Below are positions 28,194 through 35,881 of a stretch of DNA of 64,000 bases, piece by piece. Below the pieces are notes generated by a model, which was given only the letters and a program-made list of their open reading frames with translations, was not told where the DNA came from and made no database searches. The translations under genes and the position numbers were made by a program. How positions within the stretch are numbered: the first letter of the stretch is position 1; every line of letters begins with the position of its first letter. Source of the DNA: Nocardioides guangzhouensis. Lineage in GTDB: Bacteria; Actinomycetota; Actinomycetes; Propionibacteriales; Nocardioidaceae. The stretch lies in the NCBI RefSeq assembly GCF_004519545.1, contig NZ_SDKM01000010.1, positions 62,001 through 126,000 of the forward strand, in the 5' to 3' direction.

Positions 28194-28212
28194 GGCGCCC
28201 CCTGATGGCGCC
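28194..28212 (+). terminator. weak hairpin after purL
   Basis: GGCGCC-CCCTGAT-GGCGCC: 6-bp arms just after the purL stop. The arms are self-complementary, so the call is tentative. The rest of the 139-bp gap has no clear promoter hexamer. Confidence 0.35.
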
Positions 28213-28326
28213 ACGGGGACCGCCCGGTCGGCCTGTCCGCACCATGCCAAGACGGCCCGAAGACCCCAGAGACTCGCCGCCGACGCCTTTGTCATCCTGA
28301 AAGGGCGTTCGCGCGAGGTACTGGGT

Positions 28327-29838
28327 GTGAGAGGCGACTACCGCACCGGGATGGTGACGTCGTCGGAGCAGCCGGCCGTGGAGGGGCCGGAGCGCTTCGA
28401 GGACTTCTACGCGTCCGAACTGCCCCGGCTGGTCGCGCTGGCCGGCGGCCTGGCACCTCCGGCGCTGGCGGAGGACCTCGCGCAGGAGGTGATGCTGGTC
28501 GCCTGCCGCCGCTGGCGTGAGCTGCGCGAGGTGGAGCGACCCGAGCTGTGGGTGCGGCGCACCTGCGCGGACCTCTCCGTCTCGCCGCTCCGGCGGCGGC
28601 TGGTCGAGATCCGGGCCACCGCGCGGCTGGCATCCCGGCCGGTCCGGCCGCCGTCGCTGAGCCCACCGAGCGAGCGGTTCTGGGCCGTCGTACGCGGACT
28701 GCCGCAGCGGCAGGCGCAGGCGGTCGCGCTGCACCACGTCTACGGCATGCCCGTGCCGGACGTCGCCGAGACCCTGGACTGCACCGAGGGGACCGTGATG
28801 CAGCACCTGGACGGGGTCCGGCGGTCCCCGGCCGCGCACGCCACCGCCGAGCTGCTGGAGAGCGTCCGACCCGACCCGGTGGTGTTGTTCGAGGACCTGC
28901 GGCGGGTACGCCGGCGACGCAGCCTCGCGACCGCCGGAGGGCTGGCGCTGGTGATGGCGGTCCTGGTGGCGACGTGGGTACTCACCCGCGGCGGCCCGGC
29001 CCCCGAGCGGGCCGGACCCCCGCACCACAACGGTGCTCTCGTCGGGCGCGGCGTCGGCGGCGCGCTGGGCGTCGCGCTCCCGCCCGGCACCTCGACGGTC
29101 CCCCTCCCGGCGGACGCCGAGCCCGGGAGCACCCCGCAGTTCACCCGGGACGGCCGACACCTGGTCTACACCCGGCGCGGCGGGTGGGTCGCGACGTACG
29201 ACGTGACCACCGGCAGGTCCCGCGACCTGACCCGGTGCCCGCTGCGCGGGGCCCACCTGTGCCCCGCGGCGCTCTCACCGGACGGCACGCAGGTCCTGCT
29301 GCTCGGGCAGGCCCGCGACGCCGTCCTGCGCGACCTGGCCACCGGTGGCGACCTCAGACTGACAGGGGTCGAGCCATTCACCGCACGGTGGTCGCCGGAC
29401 GGCCGCTCGCTGGCCTACGACGGCGGCGACGGGGTCTACGTCCTCGACCTGGCGTTCGAGGCGCCGCGCCAGGTGTTCACCTACCGCGACGAGTCGGCCA
29501 TGCCGCTCGCGCCGACCTGGTCGCCGGGCGGCCGACGGCTCGCGTTCTACGACCAGCAGTTGCTCCCGGAGCGTCCGGGACTGGGCACCCGTGAGACCCG
29601 GTTCACCCTGATGGTCGTGGGGGCCGACGGCTCGCGGGCCCGGGTGATGCGGGCTGCCGGCCGGTGCGTCTGCCTGAGCGAGTCGCCCCCGGCCGTCGTG
29701 TGGAGCCCGGACGGGCGCTGGCTTGCCTACCGCCCGGTCGGGGGTGGCGTCGTGGCAGTCCGCGCCGACGGGGGGCGGGGGCTCCTGCCGCTGGCCGGCG
29801 ACGTCGAGAGCGCGCTCGCCTGGCAGCCGGTGCGGTGA
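28327..29838 (+). CDS. ECF-type sigma factor fused through one TM helix to a beta-propeller
   Basis: A 503-residue protein with an unusual architecture. Residues 24-95 resemble sigma-70 region 2 (FEDFYASELPRLVALAGG, DLAQEVMLVACRRWREL). Residues 118-167 resemble region 4 with the HTH DVAETLDCTEGTVMQHL. A basic patch RRVRRRR (193-198) is followed by a hydrophobic helix at 200-220. Residues 235-503 contain WD40/TolB-like repeats (FTRDGRHLVYTRRGG, RWSPDGRSLAYDGGDG, TWSPGGRRLAFYD, VWSPDGRWLAYRP). By the positive-inside rule the sigma part is cytoplasmic and the propeller outside. Start GTG 28327 or ATG 28351. It converges with an ABC permease gene 3 bp away. Confidence 0.75.
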   Translation: MRGDYRTGMVTSSEQPAVEGPERFEDFYASELPRLVALAGGLAPPALAEDLAQEVMLVACRRWRELREVERPELWVRRTCADLSVSPLRRRLVEIRATARLASRPVRPPSLSPPSERFWAVVRGLPQRQAQAVALHHVYGMPVPDVAETLDCTEGTVMQHLDGVRRSPAAHATAELLESVRPDPVVLFEDLRRVRRRRSLATAGGLALVMAVLVATWVLTRGGPAPERAGPPHHNGALVGRGVGGALGVALPPGTSTVPLPADAEPGSTPQFTRDGRHLVYTRRGGWVATYDVTTGRSRDLTRCPLRGAHLCPAALSPDGTQVLLLGQARDAVLRDLATGGDLRLTGVEPFTARWSPDGRSLAYDGGDGVYVLDLAFEAPRQVFTYRDESAMPLAPTWSPGGRRLAFYDQQLLPERPGLGTRETRFTLMVVGADGSRARVMRAAGRCVCLSESPPAVVWSPDGRWLAYRPVGGGVVAVRADGGRGLLPLAGDVESALAWQPVR

Positions 29839-29841
29839 GGC

Positions 29842-30567
29842 TCACTCGTCGCCGGTCAGGTTGAACGCCTGGAGCCGACGGCCGGTGAGCCAGCCGCCCA
29901 GCACCACGACGACCACGGTCGCCACCACGGCGTACGTGAACCCGAGGTCGTCCACCAGCGTGACCTGGCCGGCCACCTGCTCGGTGATCGCCGCCGCCCA
30001 CCGGGTGACGCTGAGCCACCGGACCCCGTCCAGCAGCCCGCCGAGCAGGCCCTCCCAGAGCAGGAGGTAGAGCAGGCCGATCACCACCGCGTGCCGGGTC
30101 ATCACCGACAGCAGCGCGAACAGCGAGCAGTAGGCGAGCCCGCCGGCGAGCGAGCCGACCGCGAACGCGAAGCCCACCTCCGGCTGGCCGAGCAACAGCA
30201 CCAGCCCGGCGACGAGCATCGGCAGTGCGCCGAAGACCAGTACGCAGGCCCAGGCGACCAGCAGCTTGCTGGCCACGATCGTGTGCCGTGAGATCGGCTT
30301 GGCCAGCAGGTAGGAGATCGACCCGTCGTCGATCTCCGGGGCCAGCACGCCGGTGGTGGCGAGCAGCGCGACGAGGGGTACGACGACCGCGAGCCCGAGC
30401 CCGTAGAGGGTGTCCTCCGTCGAGCGCAGGTCCTCGCCGACCAGCGCCCGGACCAGCACGGCGAGCCCGACCAGCACCAGCGGCAGCAGGAACAGCAGGA
30501 TGCCGCGACGGCGGCCGAACACGCTGTGCGCGCCGATGCGGACGATGGTGGGGGAGACCGCACTCAT
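29842..30567 (-). CDS. ABC-2 type transporter permease
   Basis: A 241-residue integral membrane protein with about six hydrophobic segments, in the range for ABC-2 (DUF/NosY-like) permeases. Diagnostic is the segment LAPEIDDGSISYLLAKPISRHTIVASK, the conserved cytoplasmic loop between the first helices of this family. It is the last gene of a four-gene - strand array (ATPase, permease, ATPase, permease). Its ATG at 30567 overlaps the stop of a six-codon mini-ORF in a tandem duplication, so its translation is probably coupled to the ATPase gene. Confidence 0.85.
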   Translation of the reverse strand: MSAVSPTIVRIGAHSVFGRRRGILLFLLPLVLVGLAVLVRALVGEDLRSTEDTLYGLGLAVVVPLVALLATTGVLAPEIDDGSISYLLAKPISRHTIVASKLLVAWACVLVFGALPMLVAGLVLLLGQPEVGFAFAVGSLAGGLAYCSLFALLSVMTRHAVVIGLLYLLLWEGLLGGLLDGVRWLSVTRWAAAITEQVAGQVTLVDDLGFTYAVVATVVVVVLGGWLTGRRLQAFNLTGDE

Positions 30568-30614
30568 GCCGGCACCCCGCTCATGCCGACATCCCGCTCA
30601 TGCCGACACCAGGT
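30564..30614 (-). repeat. three 17-bp tandem copies creating coupled mini-ORFs between ABC genes
   Basis: Copies at 30564-30580, 30581-30597 and 30598-30614 (TCATGCCGACATCCCGC type). On the - strand each copy contains ATGA. The ATPase stop TGA overlaps the ATG of a mini-ORF encoding MSGMSA; its stop overlaps the ATG of another encoding MSGVPA; and its stop overlaps the permease ATG. Confidence 0.85.
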
Positions 30615-31512
30615 AGGCGAAGACGCTCTCGAGCGACTCGTCGGTCGGCGTCACCTCGAGCAGGCGCACGCCGTGCTCCCGGGCCAGCCGGGGCAGCACC
30701 TCGCTGAACCGGCCGAAGTCGGAGGCCTCCAGCTCGATCCCGCCGTCGCCGCGCAGCCGGGCGCCGCGGACCGACGGGTCGGCCAGCAGCACCGAGGCCA
30801 GCGTGCGGTCGTCGTCGGTGCGCAGCACGAACCGGTTGGGCCGGTCGGTCATCAGCCTGCGGATCGCGCCGAAGTCACCGGAGGCCGCGTGCCGCCCGGC
30901 CACCACGACCTCGATCTGCCGGGCCACCTGCTCGACCTCCTCGAGGATGTGCGAGCTGAACAGCACGGTGCGGCCCTCCGCCCCCATGTGCCGGAGCAGG
31001 TCCATCAGGTGGATGCGCTGGCGCGGGTCCATGCCGTTGAAGGGCTCGTCGAGCAGCAGCACCGCGGGCTGGTGCACGAGCGAGGAGGCCATCTTGATCC
31101 GCTGCCGCATGCCCTTGGAGTACGTCGCGATCACGCGGTCCTGCGCGTCGTCCATCTCCACCAGGGCGATCGCGTGCTGGGCGGCGGCGCCCGGGTCGGG
31201 CAGGCCGTGCAGCTCGGCGTTCGCGACCACGAACTGCCGCCCGGTGAGGTAGTCGAACAGCGCCTCGCGCTCCGGCACCAGACCGATCTTGCGGTAGACC
31301 TGCTCGTTGCGCCACAGCGGCTCGTCGTCCAGGGTGACCGTGCCCGAGGACGGCGCGAGGAACCCGGACATCAGCGCGATCAGCGTCGACTTGCCGGCGC
31401 CGTTCGGCCCGAGCAGGCCGGTCACGCCCGGGCCGATGGTCATCGAGACGTCGTTGACCGCGACGACGTTGCGGTACCACCGGGAGACGTGGTCGAGGAC
31501 GATGCTGCTCAT
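30598..31512 (-). CDS. ABC transporter ATP-binding protein
   Basis: A 304-residue ATPase pairing with the permease downstream. Walker A is GPNGAGKST, the Q-loop region is KIGLVPEREALFDYLTG, the signature is YSKGMRQR (with Y-S-K-G-M replacing LSGGQ, typical of the ABC-2/NatA subclass), Walker B is VLLLDEPFNGMD and the H-loop is SSHILEEV. A C-terminal extension of about 90 residues follows, as in CcmA/NatA-like ATPases. Starts at ATG 31512, 49 bp after the preceding permease. Substrate unknown. Confidence 0.9.
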   Translation of the reverse strand: MSSIVLDHVSRWYRNVVAVNDVSMTIGPGVTGLLGPNGAGKSTLIALMSGFLAPSSGTVTLDDEPLWRNEQVYRKIGLVPEREALFDYLTGRQFVVANAELHGLPDPGAAAQHAIALVEMDDAQDRVIATYSKGMRQRIKMASSLVHQPAVLLLDEPFNGMDPRQRIHLMDLLRHMGAEGRTVLFSSHILEEVEQVARQIEVVVAGRHAASGDFGAIRRLMTDRPNRFVLRTDDDRTLASVLLADPSVRGARLRGDGGIELEASDFGRFSEVLPRLAREHGVRLLEVTPTDESLESVFAYLVSA

Positions 31513-31561
31513 CCGGGGTCCCCGCGGAAGCGCGAGCGGAGCGACGGGTGGCGTGGGGTGT

Positions 31562-32467
31562 TCATCCCTGGACCTTCCGGTAGCGCAGCAGCATCGCGCC
31601 GACCGAGCCGAGCACGGTCACCGCGGTGGCCAGCAGGTAGAGCACGCCCATCCCGTCCCCGGTGGGCGGGGTCCGCGTCGCGTGCGGCGCGTCGAAGACG
31701 TAGACCTGGACGCCGTTGACCAGCGTGTACGGCGAGAAGATGCCGGCCACCTCGCCGACCCGGGCGTGCCCGGTGTCGGCGGAGATGCCCTGGATGGTCG
31801 CGACCACGGTGTAGGTCACGAGCAGCAGCACGATCACGGCGGTGACCGCGAGCCCCCGCCGGATCGTCAGCGCCGCCACCAGGGCAGCGGTGCAGGCCAG
31901 GCAGGCGGCCAGCAGGAGTGCGCCGACCAGGGCGCCGCCGACCCGTTGGGACTCGCGGCCGAGCGGCAGGTCGGCGAGCAAGCCCCCGACGTACATGAGG
32001 ACGAGGGGCGCGGCGACCAGCAGGAAGGTGGCGGCGGTGAGGGAGGCCATCCGCACCAGGACGTACGTCGCGCGGCGGGCCGGGCGGGCGAGGTAGAGCG
32101 TGATCGTGCGGAACCGGAGGTCGCGGGAGATCAGGGCCGGCGCCTGCGAGGCGACGAACACCGAGATCAGCAGCTGGGTGGTCATCGGGTAGGTGGAGTA
32201 CGCGACGATCTGCTGGTCGAGCCCGAGCAGGTCCTTGGCCTGGACGAGCACACCGACCAGGATCAGCGCCGGCAGCAGCATCAGCGCGAGCAGCCCCATC
32301 GGCAGCACCTTCGAGCGGCCGGAGCGGCCCAGCCCGAAGCTGTTGCGGAGCCCGGTCACGAACAGCGCCCACGCGACCGCGCCCTCGCCGAGCCGGGGGC
32401 CGGCATACGGGCGGTAGCCGATGTCGTGGATGACGCCGGTGGGCGCGCCTTCAGACGGGGTGGACAC
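31562..32467 (-). CDS. ABC-2 type transporter permease
   Basis: A 301-residue membrane protein with about six to seven hydrophobic helices. Family features are VIHDIGYRPYAGPRLG at the N-terminus and the loop SRDLRFRTITLYLARPARRATYVLVR after TM2. Start GTG 32467 is chosen because GGAGG lies 8 nt upstream; another GTG at 32476 sits inside that Shine-Dalgarno. The start overlaps the end of the preceding ATPase gene by 17 bp. It forms the first ATPase/permease pair of the four-gene array. Confidence 0.85.
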   Translation of the reverse strand: MSTPSEGAPTGVIHDIGYRPYAGPRLGEGAVAWALFVTGLRNSFGLGRSGRSKVLPMGLLALMLLPALILVGVLVQAKDLLGLDQQIVAYSTYPMTTQLLISVFVASQAPALISRDLRFRTITLYLARPARRATYVLVRMASLTAATFLLVAAPLVLMYVGGLLADLPLGRESQRVGGALVGALLLAACLACTAALVAALTIRRGLAVTAVIVLLLVTYTVVATIQGISADTGHARVGEVAGIFSPYTLVNGVQVYVFDAPHATRTPPTGDGMGVLYLLATAVTVLGSVGAMLLRYRKVQG

Positions 32468-33443
32468 TGCCGGCACCTCCCTCGCGGAAGACGTCCTCGA
32501 TGCGGTGGTGCCGCTCCTGCATCCGGACCAGGCCCAGCCCGAGGTCGACGGCGAGGTCGCGCACCAGGTCGTGGGTGGCGTCGTCGCGCAGCTCGACCTC
32601 GACCATGCGGCCGTCGGCCGGCGTGGCCCGCACGCCGGCGTCGAGCAGCGCCTGCCCGAGCAGCCGGTCGGCGTCGGGCTTCCCCTGCACCTCGACCAGC
32701 AGGGTGCCGGTGCGGTGGAGGAACTCGGTGGTGGCCGAGGCCCGGAGCAGCCGGCCGCTGTCGAGCACCACGACGTGGTCGCTGATCCGCTCCAGCTCGC
32801 CGAGGAGGTGGGAGGTCACCAGCACCGCGATGCCGAAGTCGGTCCCGATCCGGCGCACCAGCGCCAGCATGTCGTCGCGCGAGGAGGGGTCGAGGCCGTT
32901 GGTGGGCTCGTCCAGCAGCACCAGGCGCGGATCGTGCACGAGCGCCTGGGCGAGCTTGGCGCGCTGCTTCATGCCGGTCGAGTAGCCGCCGATCGGGCGG
33001 TAGCGCTCCTCGGCCAGGCCGACGTGGCGCAGCACGTCCGCGGCGCGCTCCCGCGCGGCCGGGTAGGGCAGCCCCGACATCTGGCCCAGGTGCACGGTCA
33101 GGTCGCTCGCCGACACGTCCGCCGGCAGGCAGTCGTGCTCGGGCATGTAGCCGACCAGCGACCGGATCCGGCCGCCGTCGCGTGCCACGTCGTACCCGAG
33201 GACCTGGGCGGTGCCACTGGTGGCCGGGATCAGTCCCAGCAGGATCTTGATCAGGGTGGACTTGCCGGCGCCGTTCGCACCGACCAGGCCGGTGACGCCG
33301 CCGCCGATGTCGACGGTGAGGCCGTCGAGCGCGGTCACGCGCGGATAGGTCTTGGTCAGCGCGCCCGTGCGGATGACCGGCGCGCCGTGCCCGGATCCCG
33401 GACCCGCCCGGTCCTCGACGCTGACCCCCATGCCGTCCCCCAC
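32451..33443 (-). CDS. ABC transporter ATP-binding protein
   Basis: A roughly 330-residue ATPase and the first gene of the four-gene - strand array. Walker A GANGAGKST, Q-loop region GYMPEHDCLPADVSA, signature YSTGMKQR, Walker B LVLLDEPTNGLD and H-loop TSHLLGELE are all intact. The C-terminal ~100 residues form an accessory domain. The start is uncertain: GTG 33443 lies 7 nt after a TACCGT -10 (leaderless), while ATG 33431 is also possible and GTG 33452 lies within the -10. It may be expressed with the SnoaL-like gene just upstream, 25 bp away. Confidence 0.88.
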   Translation of the reverse strand: MGDGMGVSVEDRAGPGSGHGAPVIRTGALTKTYPRVTALDGLTVDIGGGVTGLVGANGAGKSTLIKILLGLIPATSGTAQVLGYDVARDGGRIRSLVGYMPEHDCLPADVSASDLTVHLGQMSGLPYPAARERAADVLRHVGLAEERYRPIGGYSTGMKQRAKLAQALVHDPRLVLLDEPTNGLDPSSRDDMLALVRRIGTDFGIAVLVTSHLLGELERISDHVVVLDSGRLLRASATTEFLHRTGTLLVEVQGKPDADRLLGQALLDAGVRATPADGRMVEVELRDDATHDLVRDLAVDLGLGLVRMQERHHRIEDVFREGGAGSVHPV

Positions 33444-33450
33444 CTGCCCC

Positions 33451-33456
33451 ACGGTA
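33451..33456 (-). promoter_or_regulatory. -10 hexamer of the four-gene ABC array
   Basis: TACCGT on the - strand, 7 nt before GTG 33443. It lies in the 25-bp gap after the SnoaL-like gene, which leaves room for an independent promoter. Confidence 0.35.
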
Positions 33457-33468
33457 GCCGTCGAACCC

Positions 33469-33804
33469 TCAGCCGGAGCGGACCTCGAGCGCGGCCACCA
33501 GGTCGCCCTCCCAGGTGATCCGCATCCGGCCGGTGCCGCCGCGGCTCCACGCGACCTCCACCTCGTCGGTGTCGCCGTCGGTCACCGCCCCGGTCGCCAC
33601 CATGGTGTCGTCCGGCGGGTTCGCGACGTACGCCGCGTGGATGGCGTCGCGGCCGCGGGCCTCGGGCACCGGAAGGTCGGGGAACGACATCACGGCGTCC
33701 TCGGTGAACCGGCCCACGAACGCCGCCCACCGTCCGGTCGCCACGGCCTCGTCGAACGCCGCGAGGTGCGCCACCACCCGGGCGGCCACGGCCATCTCGT
33801 GCAT
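33469..33804 (-). CDS. SnoaL-like / NTF2-like domain protein
   Basis: A 111-residue protein with the NTF2/SnoaL cone fold pattern: an N-terminal helix VVAHLAAFDEAVATGRWAAFVGRFTEDAVMSFP, then GRDAIHAAYVANPPDD and alternating strands (VEVAWSRGGTGRMRITWEGD). Members include isomerases and small-ligand binders, so no specific function is assigned. ATG 33804 follows a TAGGCT box at 33811-33816 with 6 nt spacing. It is divergent from the frameshifted hydrolase gene. Confidence 0.75.
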   Translation of the reverse strand: MHEMAVAARVVAHLAAFDEAVATGRWAAFVGRFTEDAVMSFPDLPVPEARGRDAIHAAYVANPPDDTMVATGAVTDGDTDEVEVAWSRGGTGRMRITWEGDLVAALEVRSG

Positions 33805-33810
33805 GGCGGC

Positions 33811-33816
33811 AGCCTA
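33811..33816 (-). promoter_or_regulatory. -10 hexamer of the SnoaL-like gene
   Basis: TAGGCT on the - strand, 6 nt before ATG 33804; predicts a leaderless message. Confidence 0.45.
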
Positions 33817-33844
33817 GACCCGGAGGCTCTGCTGGAATGGGGCC

Positions 33845-33948
33845 GTGGACCTGACCCGGCGGGGCGCGCTGGCCGTCGGCCTGACGGTCTGCGGCTGGCC
33901 GGGTGCGCCGACCGTTCCCCGACCACCGACTCTTCCCTGGAGGCCCCC
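33845..33948 (+). pseudogene. out-of-frame lipoprotein signal peptide of the adjacent hydrolase
   Basis: From GTG 33845 one frame reads VDLTRRGALAVGLT, a twin-arginine-like n-region and core. The hydrolase frame then reads LRLAGCADRSPTTDSS, with a perfect lipobox LAGC. A single extra G near 33884-33887 would join them into one Tat-lipoprotein signal. As sequenced the two parts are in different frames. Confidence 0.55.
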
Positions 33949-34710
33949 GTGGATCCCGAGCGCGTCACCTACGGCGACGACCCCAGCCAGTACGTCGAGA
34001 TCAGCCGGCCGGCCGGCCGCCCGCGGGGGACCGTGGTGGTGGTCCACGGCGGGTTCTGGAAGGCGGAGTACGACGCGTCGCTGGGCCGGCCGCTCGCCGC
34101 GAGCCTGGCCGCCGAGGGGTGGACGGCCGTGAACGTGGAGTACCGCCGGGTCGGCAACGGCGGCGGGGTCCCGGCGACCCTCGACGACGTGGCCGCCGCG
34201 ATCGACCTGCTGGCCGACGTCGAGGGCCTCGACACCTCGACCGTGGTGACGCTCGGCCACTCCGCCGGCGGACACCTCGCGGTCTGGGCGGCCGCCCGCG
34301 GCCGGTTCCCGCGCTGGCAGCCGGAGCGGGTCAAGGTCATGGCCGCGGTCTCGCAGGCCGGGGTGCTCGACCTGACCGCCGGGTACGCCGACGGGCTGGG
34401 GACCGGCGCCGTGGAGCGGTTCACGGGGTCCGCGCCCGGCCCGTCGTACGACATGGTGGATCCGCGCCGGCAGCTCCCCCTCGACGTACCGGTGCGGTGC
34501 GTGCACGGCACCGACGACGACGTGGTCCCGGTCTCGCAGTCCCGCGACTACGTCGCCGCGGCCACCGCCGCCGGCGCGGACGCCTCCCTCACCGAGGTCG
34601 CCGGCGACCACTTCGTCGTCATCGCCCCCGGCTCCGACGCCTGGGCCCGCACCCTCACCCTGCTCGCCGCCCTGGCTCCCCCTGCTCCTGCCCCCCCGAC
34701 TTCCGGATAG
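33949..34710 (+). CDS. Alpha/beta hydrolase, likely a frameshifted former lipoprotein
   Basis: A 253-residue alpha/beta hydrolase if started at GTG 33949, which has TGGAGG 5 nt upstream. Motifs are VVVVHGGFWKAEYD (HGG oxyanion motif of the hormone-sensitive-lipase/esterase type), nucleophile elbow GHSAGG, Asp in HGTDDDVVP and His in AGDHFVV. The residues just upstream in the same frame contain a lipobox, and the matching signal n-region is in another frame (33845), so the ancestral protein was probably an exported lipoprotein. The TAG stop lies inside the first GATAGTCCC palindrome. Confidence 0.75.
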   Translation: MDPERVTYGDDPSQYVEISRPAGRPRGTVVVVHGGFWKAEYDASLGRPLAASLAAEGWTAVNVEYRRVGNGGGVPATLDDVAAAIDLLADVEGLDTSTVVTLGHSAGGHLAVWAAARGRFPRWQPERVKVMAAVSQAGVLDLTAGYADGLGTGAVERFTGSAPGPSYDMVDPRRQLPLDVPVRCVHGTDDDVVPVSQSRDYVAAATAAGADASLTEVAGDHFVVIAPGSDAWARTLTLLAALAPPAPAPPTSG

Positions 34711-34838
34711 TCCCAAACAAGACGGCTGCGATCTGGCCGGATCCTCAGCCGTTTCGTTGGGGACTACCCCGCCGTCGCGCCCGGATAGTCCCCAACGTTC
34801 GAGGGGTCGTGTCGACCCCTCGAACGTTGGGGAGTATC
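34706..34838. repeat. GATAGTCCC double palindrome, copy 1
   Basis: Two hairpins in tandem. The first (34706-34767) pairs GATAGTCCCAAACAAGACGG with CCGTTTCGTTGGGGACTAC, imperfectly. The second (arms 34784-34809 and 34813-34838) is a 26-bp stem with one mismatch and a 3-nt loop, beginning GATAGTCCCCAACGTTCGAG. The hydrolase stop codon lies in the first. Together they occupy most of the 241-bp gap before the SDR gene; the remainder (34839-34940) has no recognised feature. Confidence 0.85.
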
Positions 34839-34951
34839 GGGCCAAGGTTCGGATGGTCCGCGAGGATCTGGCTCGCCCGGGGAGATCAGGACCCAGACGT
34901 CAGGGACCACCCCGGTGGGGGCGGTCGGGAGAGCGGCCTAGGGTCGGAGGC

Positions 34952-35719
34952 ATGCACCTGCGCTGGCGGCTGGCCGTCGTGACCGGGGGTGGCTCCGGTC
35001 TCGGCCGGGAGATCTGCCTGCGCCTCGGTCGCGCGGGGGTCGGGGTGCTGGTCGCCGACCGCGACGCGACCACCGCCGAGAGCGTGGCCGCCGAGGTGCG
35101 CGAGAGCCGGGTGAAGGCCTGGCCGTGGCAGGTCGATGTCACCGACGCGGGGGAGCTGGACCTGCTGGCCGCCAGGATGCGGGACCTCGGCGGGGCCGAC
35201 CTGCTGGTCAACAACGCCGGCGGCTGGACCGACGGAGATCAGTACCCCGCGGCCCCGCCGGAGGCCTGGGCGGCCACCCTGGACCTGAACCTGCTCGCCC
35301 CGATGCGGCTCACCCAGCTCTTCCTCGCCGACGTCGGGCAGCGTCGCGGGCGGAGCGAGGAGCCCGGCGCGGTGGTCAACGTCGCCTCGGAGGCCGGGCT
35401 GGAGCGGGCAGGCTACGGCTCGCCGGAGTACGCCGCCGCGAAGGCCGGGCTGATCCGGCTCACCACCGCGCTGGCGCGACCGGACGTGGCGCGCCTGGCC
35501 CGAGTGACCTGCGTGGTGCCGGGCTGGATCGGGCTCGACCGGGCGCGCGCGGAGCTGGCGGTCATGGATCCCGCCGAGCGTGACGCCCAGGCGCCGCTGG
35601 TCCCGCCGGGTCAGGTCGCCCAGACGGTGGTCGACCTGCTCGAGCGGGGTGCCGCGGGCACGGTGGTCGAGCTCCTCGGCGGCCGGCCACCCGTCGTACG
35701 CCTGGCCCCTTCGCCGTGA
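34952..35719 (+). CDS. Short-chain dehydrogenase/reductase (SDR)
   Basis: A 255-residue classical SDR. NAD(P)-binding TGGGSGLG (T-G-x3-G-x-G) is at residues 11-18 and NNAGG at about 88. The catalytic Ser is in VVNVASEAG and the YxxxK pair in YAAAKAG. Asp in VADRD after strand 2 suggests NAD preference. Start ATG 34952 follows GGAGG closely (34946-34950), only one base from the codon, so a start driven by the TAGGGT at 34939-34944 (7 nt) is likely. The gene is bracketed by two direct copies of the double GATAGTCCC palindrome, like a cassette. Confidence 0.87.
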   Translation: MHLRWRLAVVTGGGSGLGREICLRLGRAGVGVLVADRDATTAESVAAEVRESRVKAWPWQVDVTDAGELDLLAARMRDLGGADLLVNNAGGWTDGDQYPAAPPEAWAATLDLNLLAPMRLTQLFLADVGQRRGRSEEPGAVVNVASEAGLERAGYGSPEYAAAKAGLIRLTTALARPDVARLARVTCVVPGWIGLDRARAELAVMDPAERDAQAPLVPPGQVAQTVVDLLERGAAGTVVELLGGRPPVVRLAPSP

Positions 35720-35724
35720 ATCCG

Positions 35725-35867
35725 GGGTAATCCCAAACGAAATGGTTCTCGGATCGCCGAAGGCCGAACCATTTCGTTGGGGACCATCCCGCGACGGCAC
35801 CGAGGTAGTCCCCAACGTTCGAGGGGCCGACACGCCGGTGCCGACCCCTCGAACGATGGGGACTATC
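35725..35867. repeat. GATAGTCCC double palindrome, copy 2
   Basis: Same order as copy 1: an AAACGAAATGGTTC-type hairpin (35725-35789), then a CCCCAACGTTCGAGGGG-type hairpin (35804-35867, right end GGGGACTATC). It fills nearly all of the 162-bp gap between the convergent SDR and ABC permease genes and could terminate both. Confidence 0.85.
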
Positions 35868-35881
35868 GAGAGGGGGCGAGG

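Noticed and set aside
33352..33948. Longer hydrolase reading frame starting near 33352
   Set aside because: It runs antisense through the SnoaL-like gene and the ABC ATPase start; only the last part from the lipobox on resembles real protein.
34706..35867. Insertion sequence carrying the SDR gene
   Set aside because: No transposase and the flanking units are direct repeats of palindromes, not terminal inverted repeats of an IS with target duplication.
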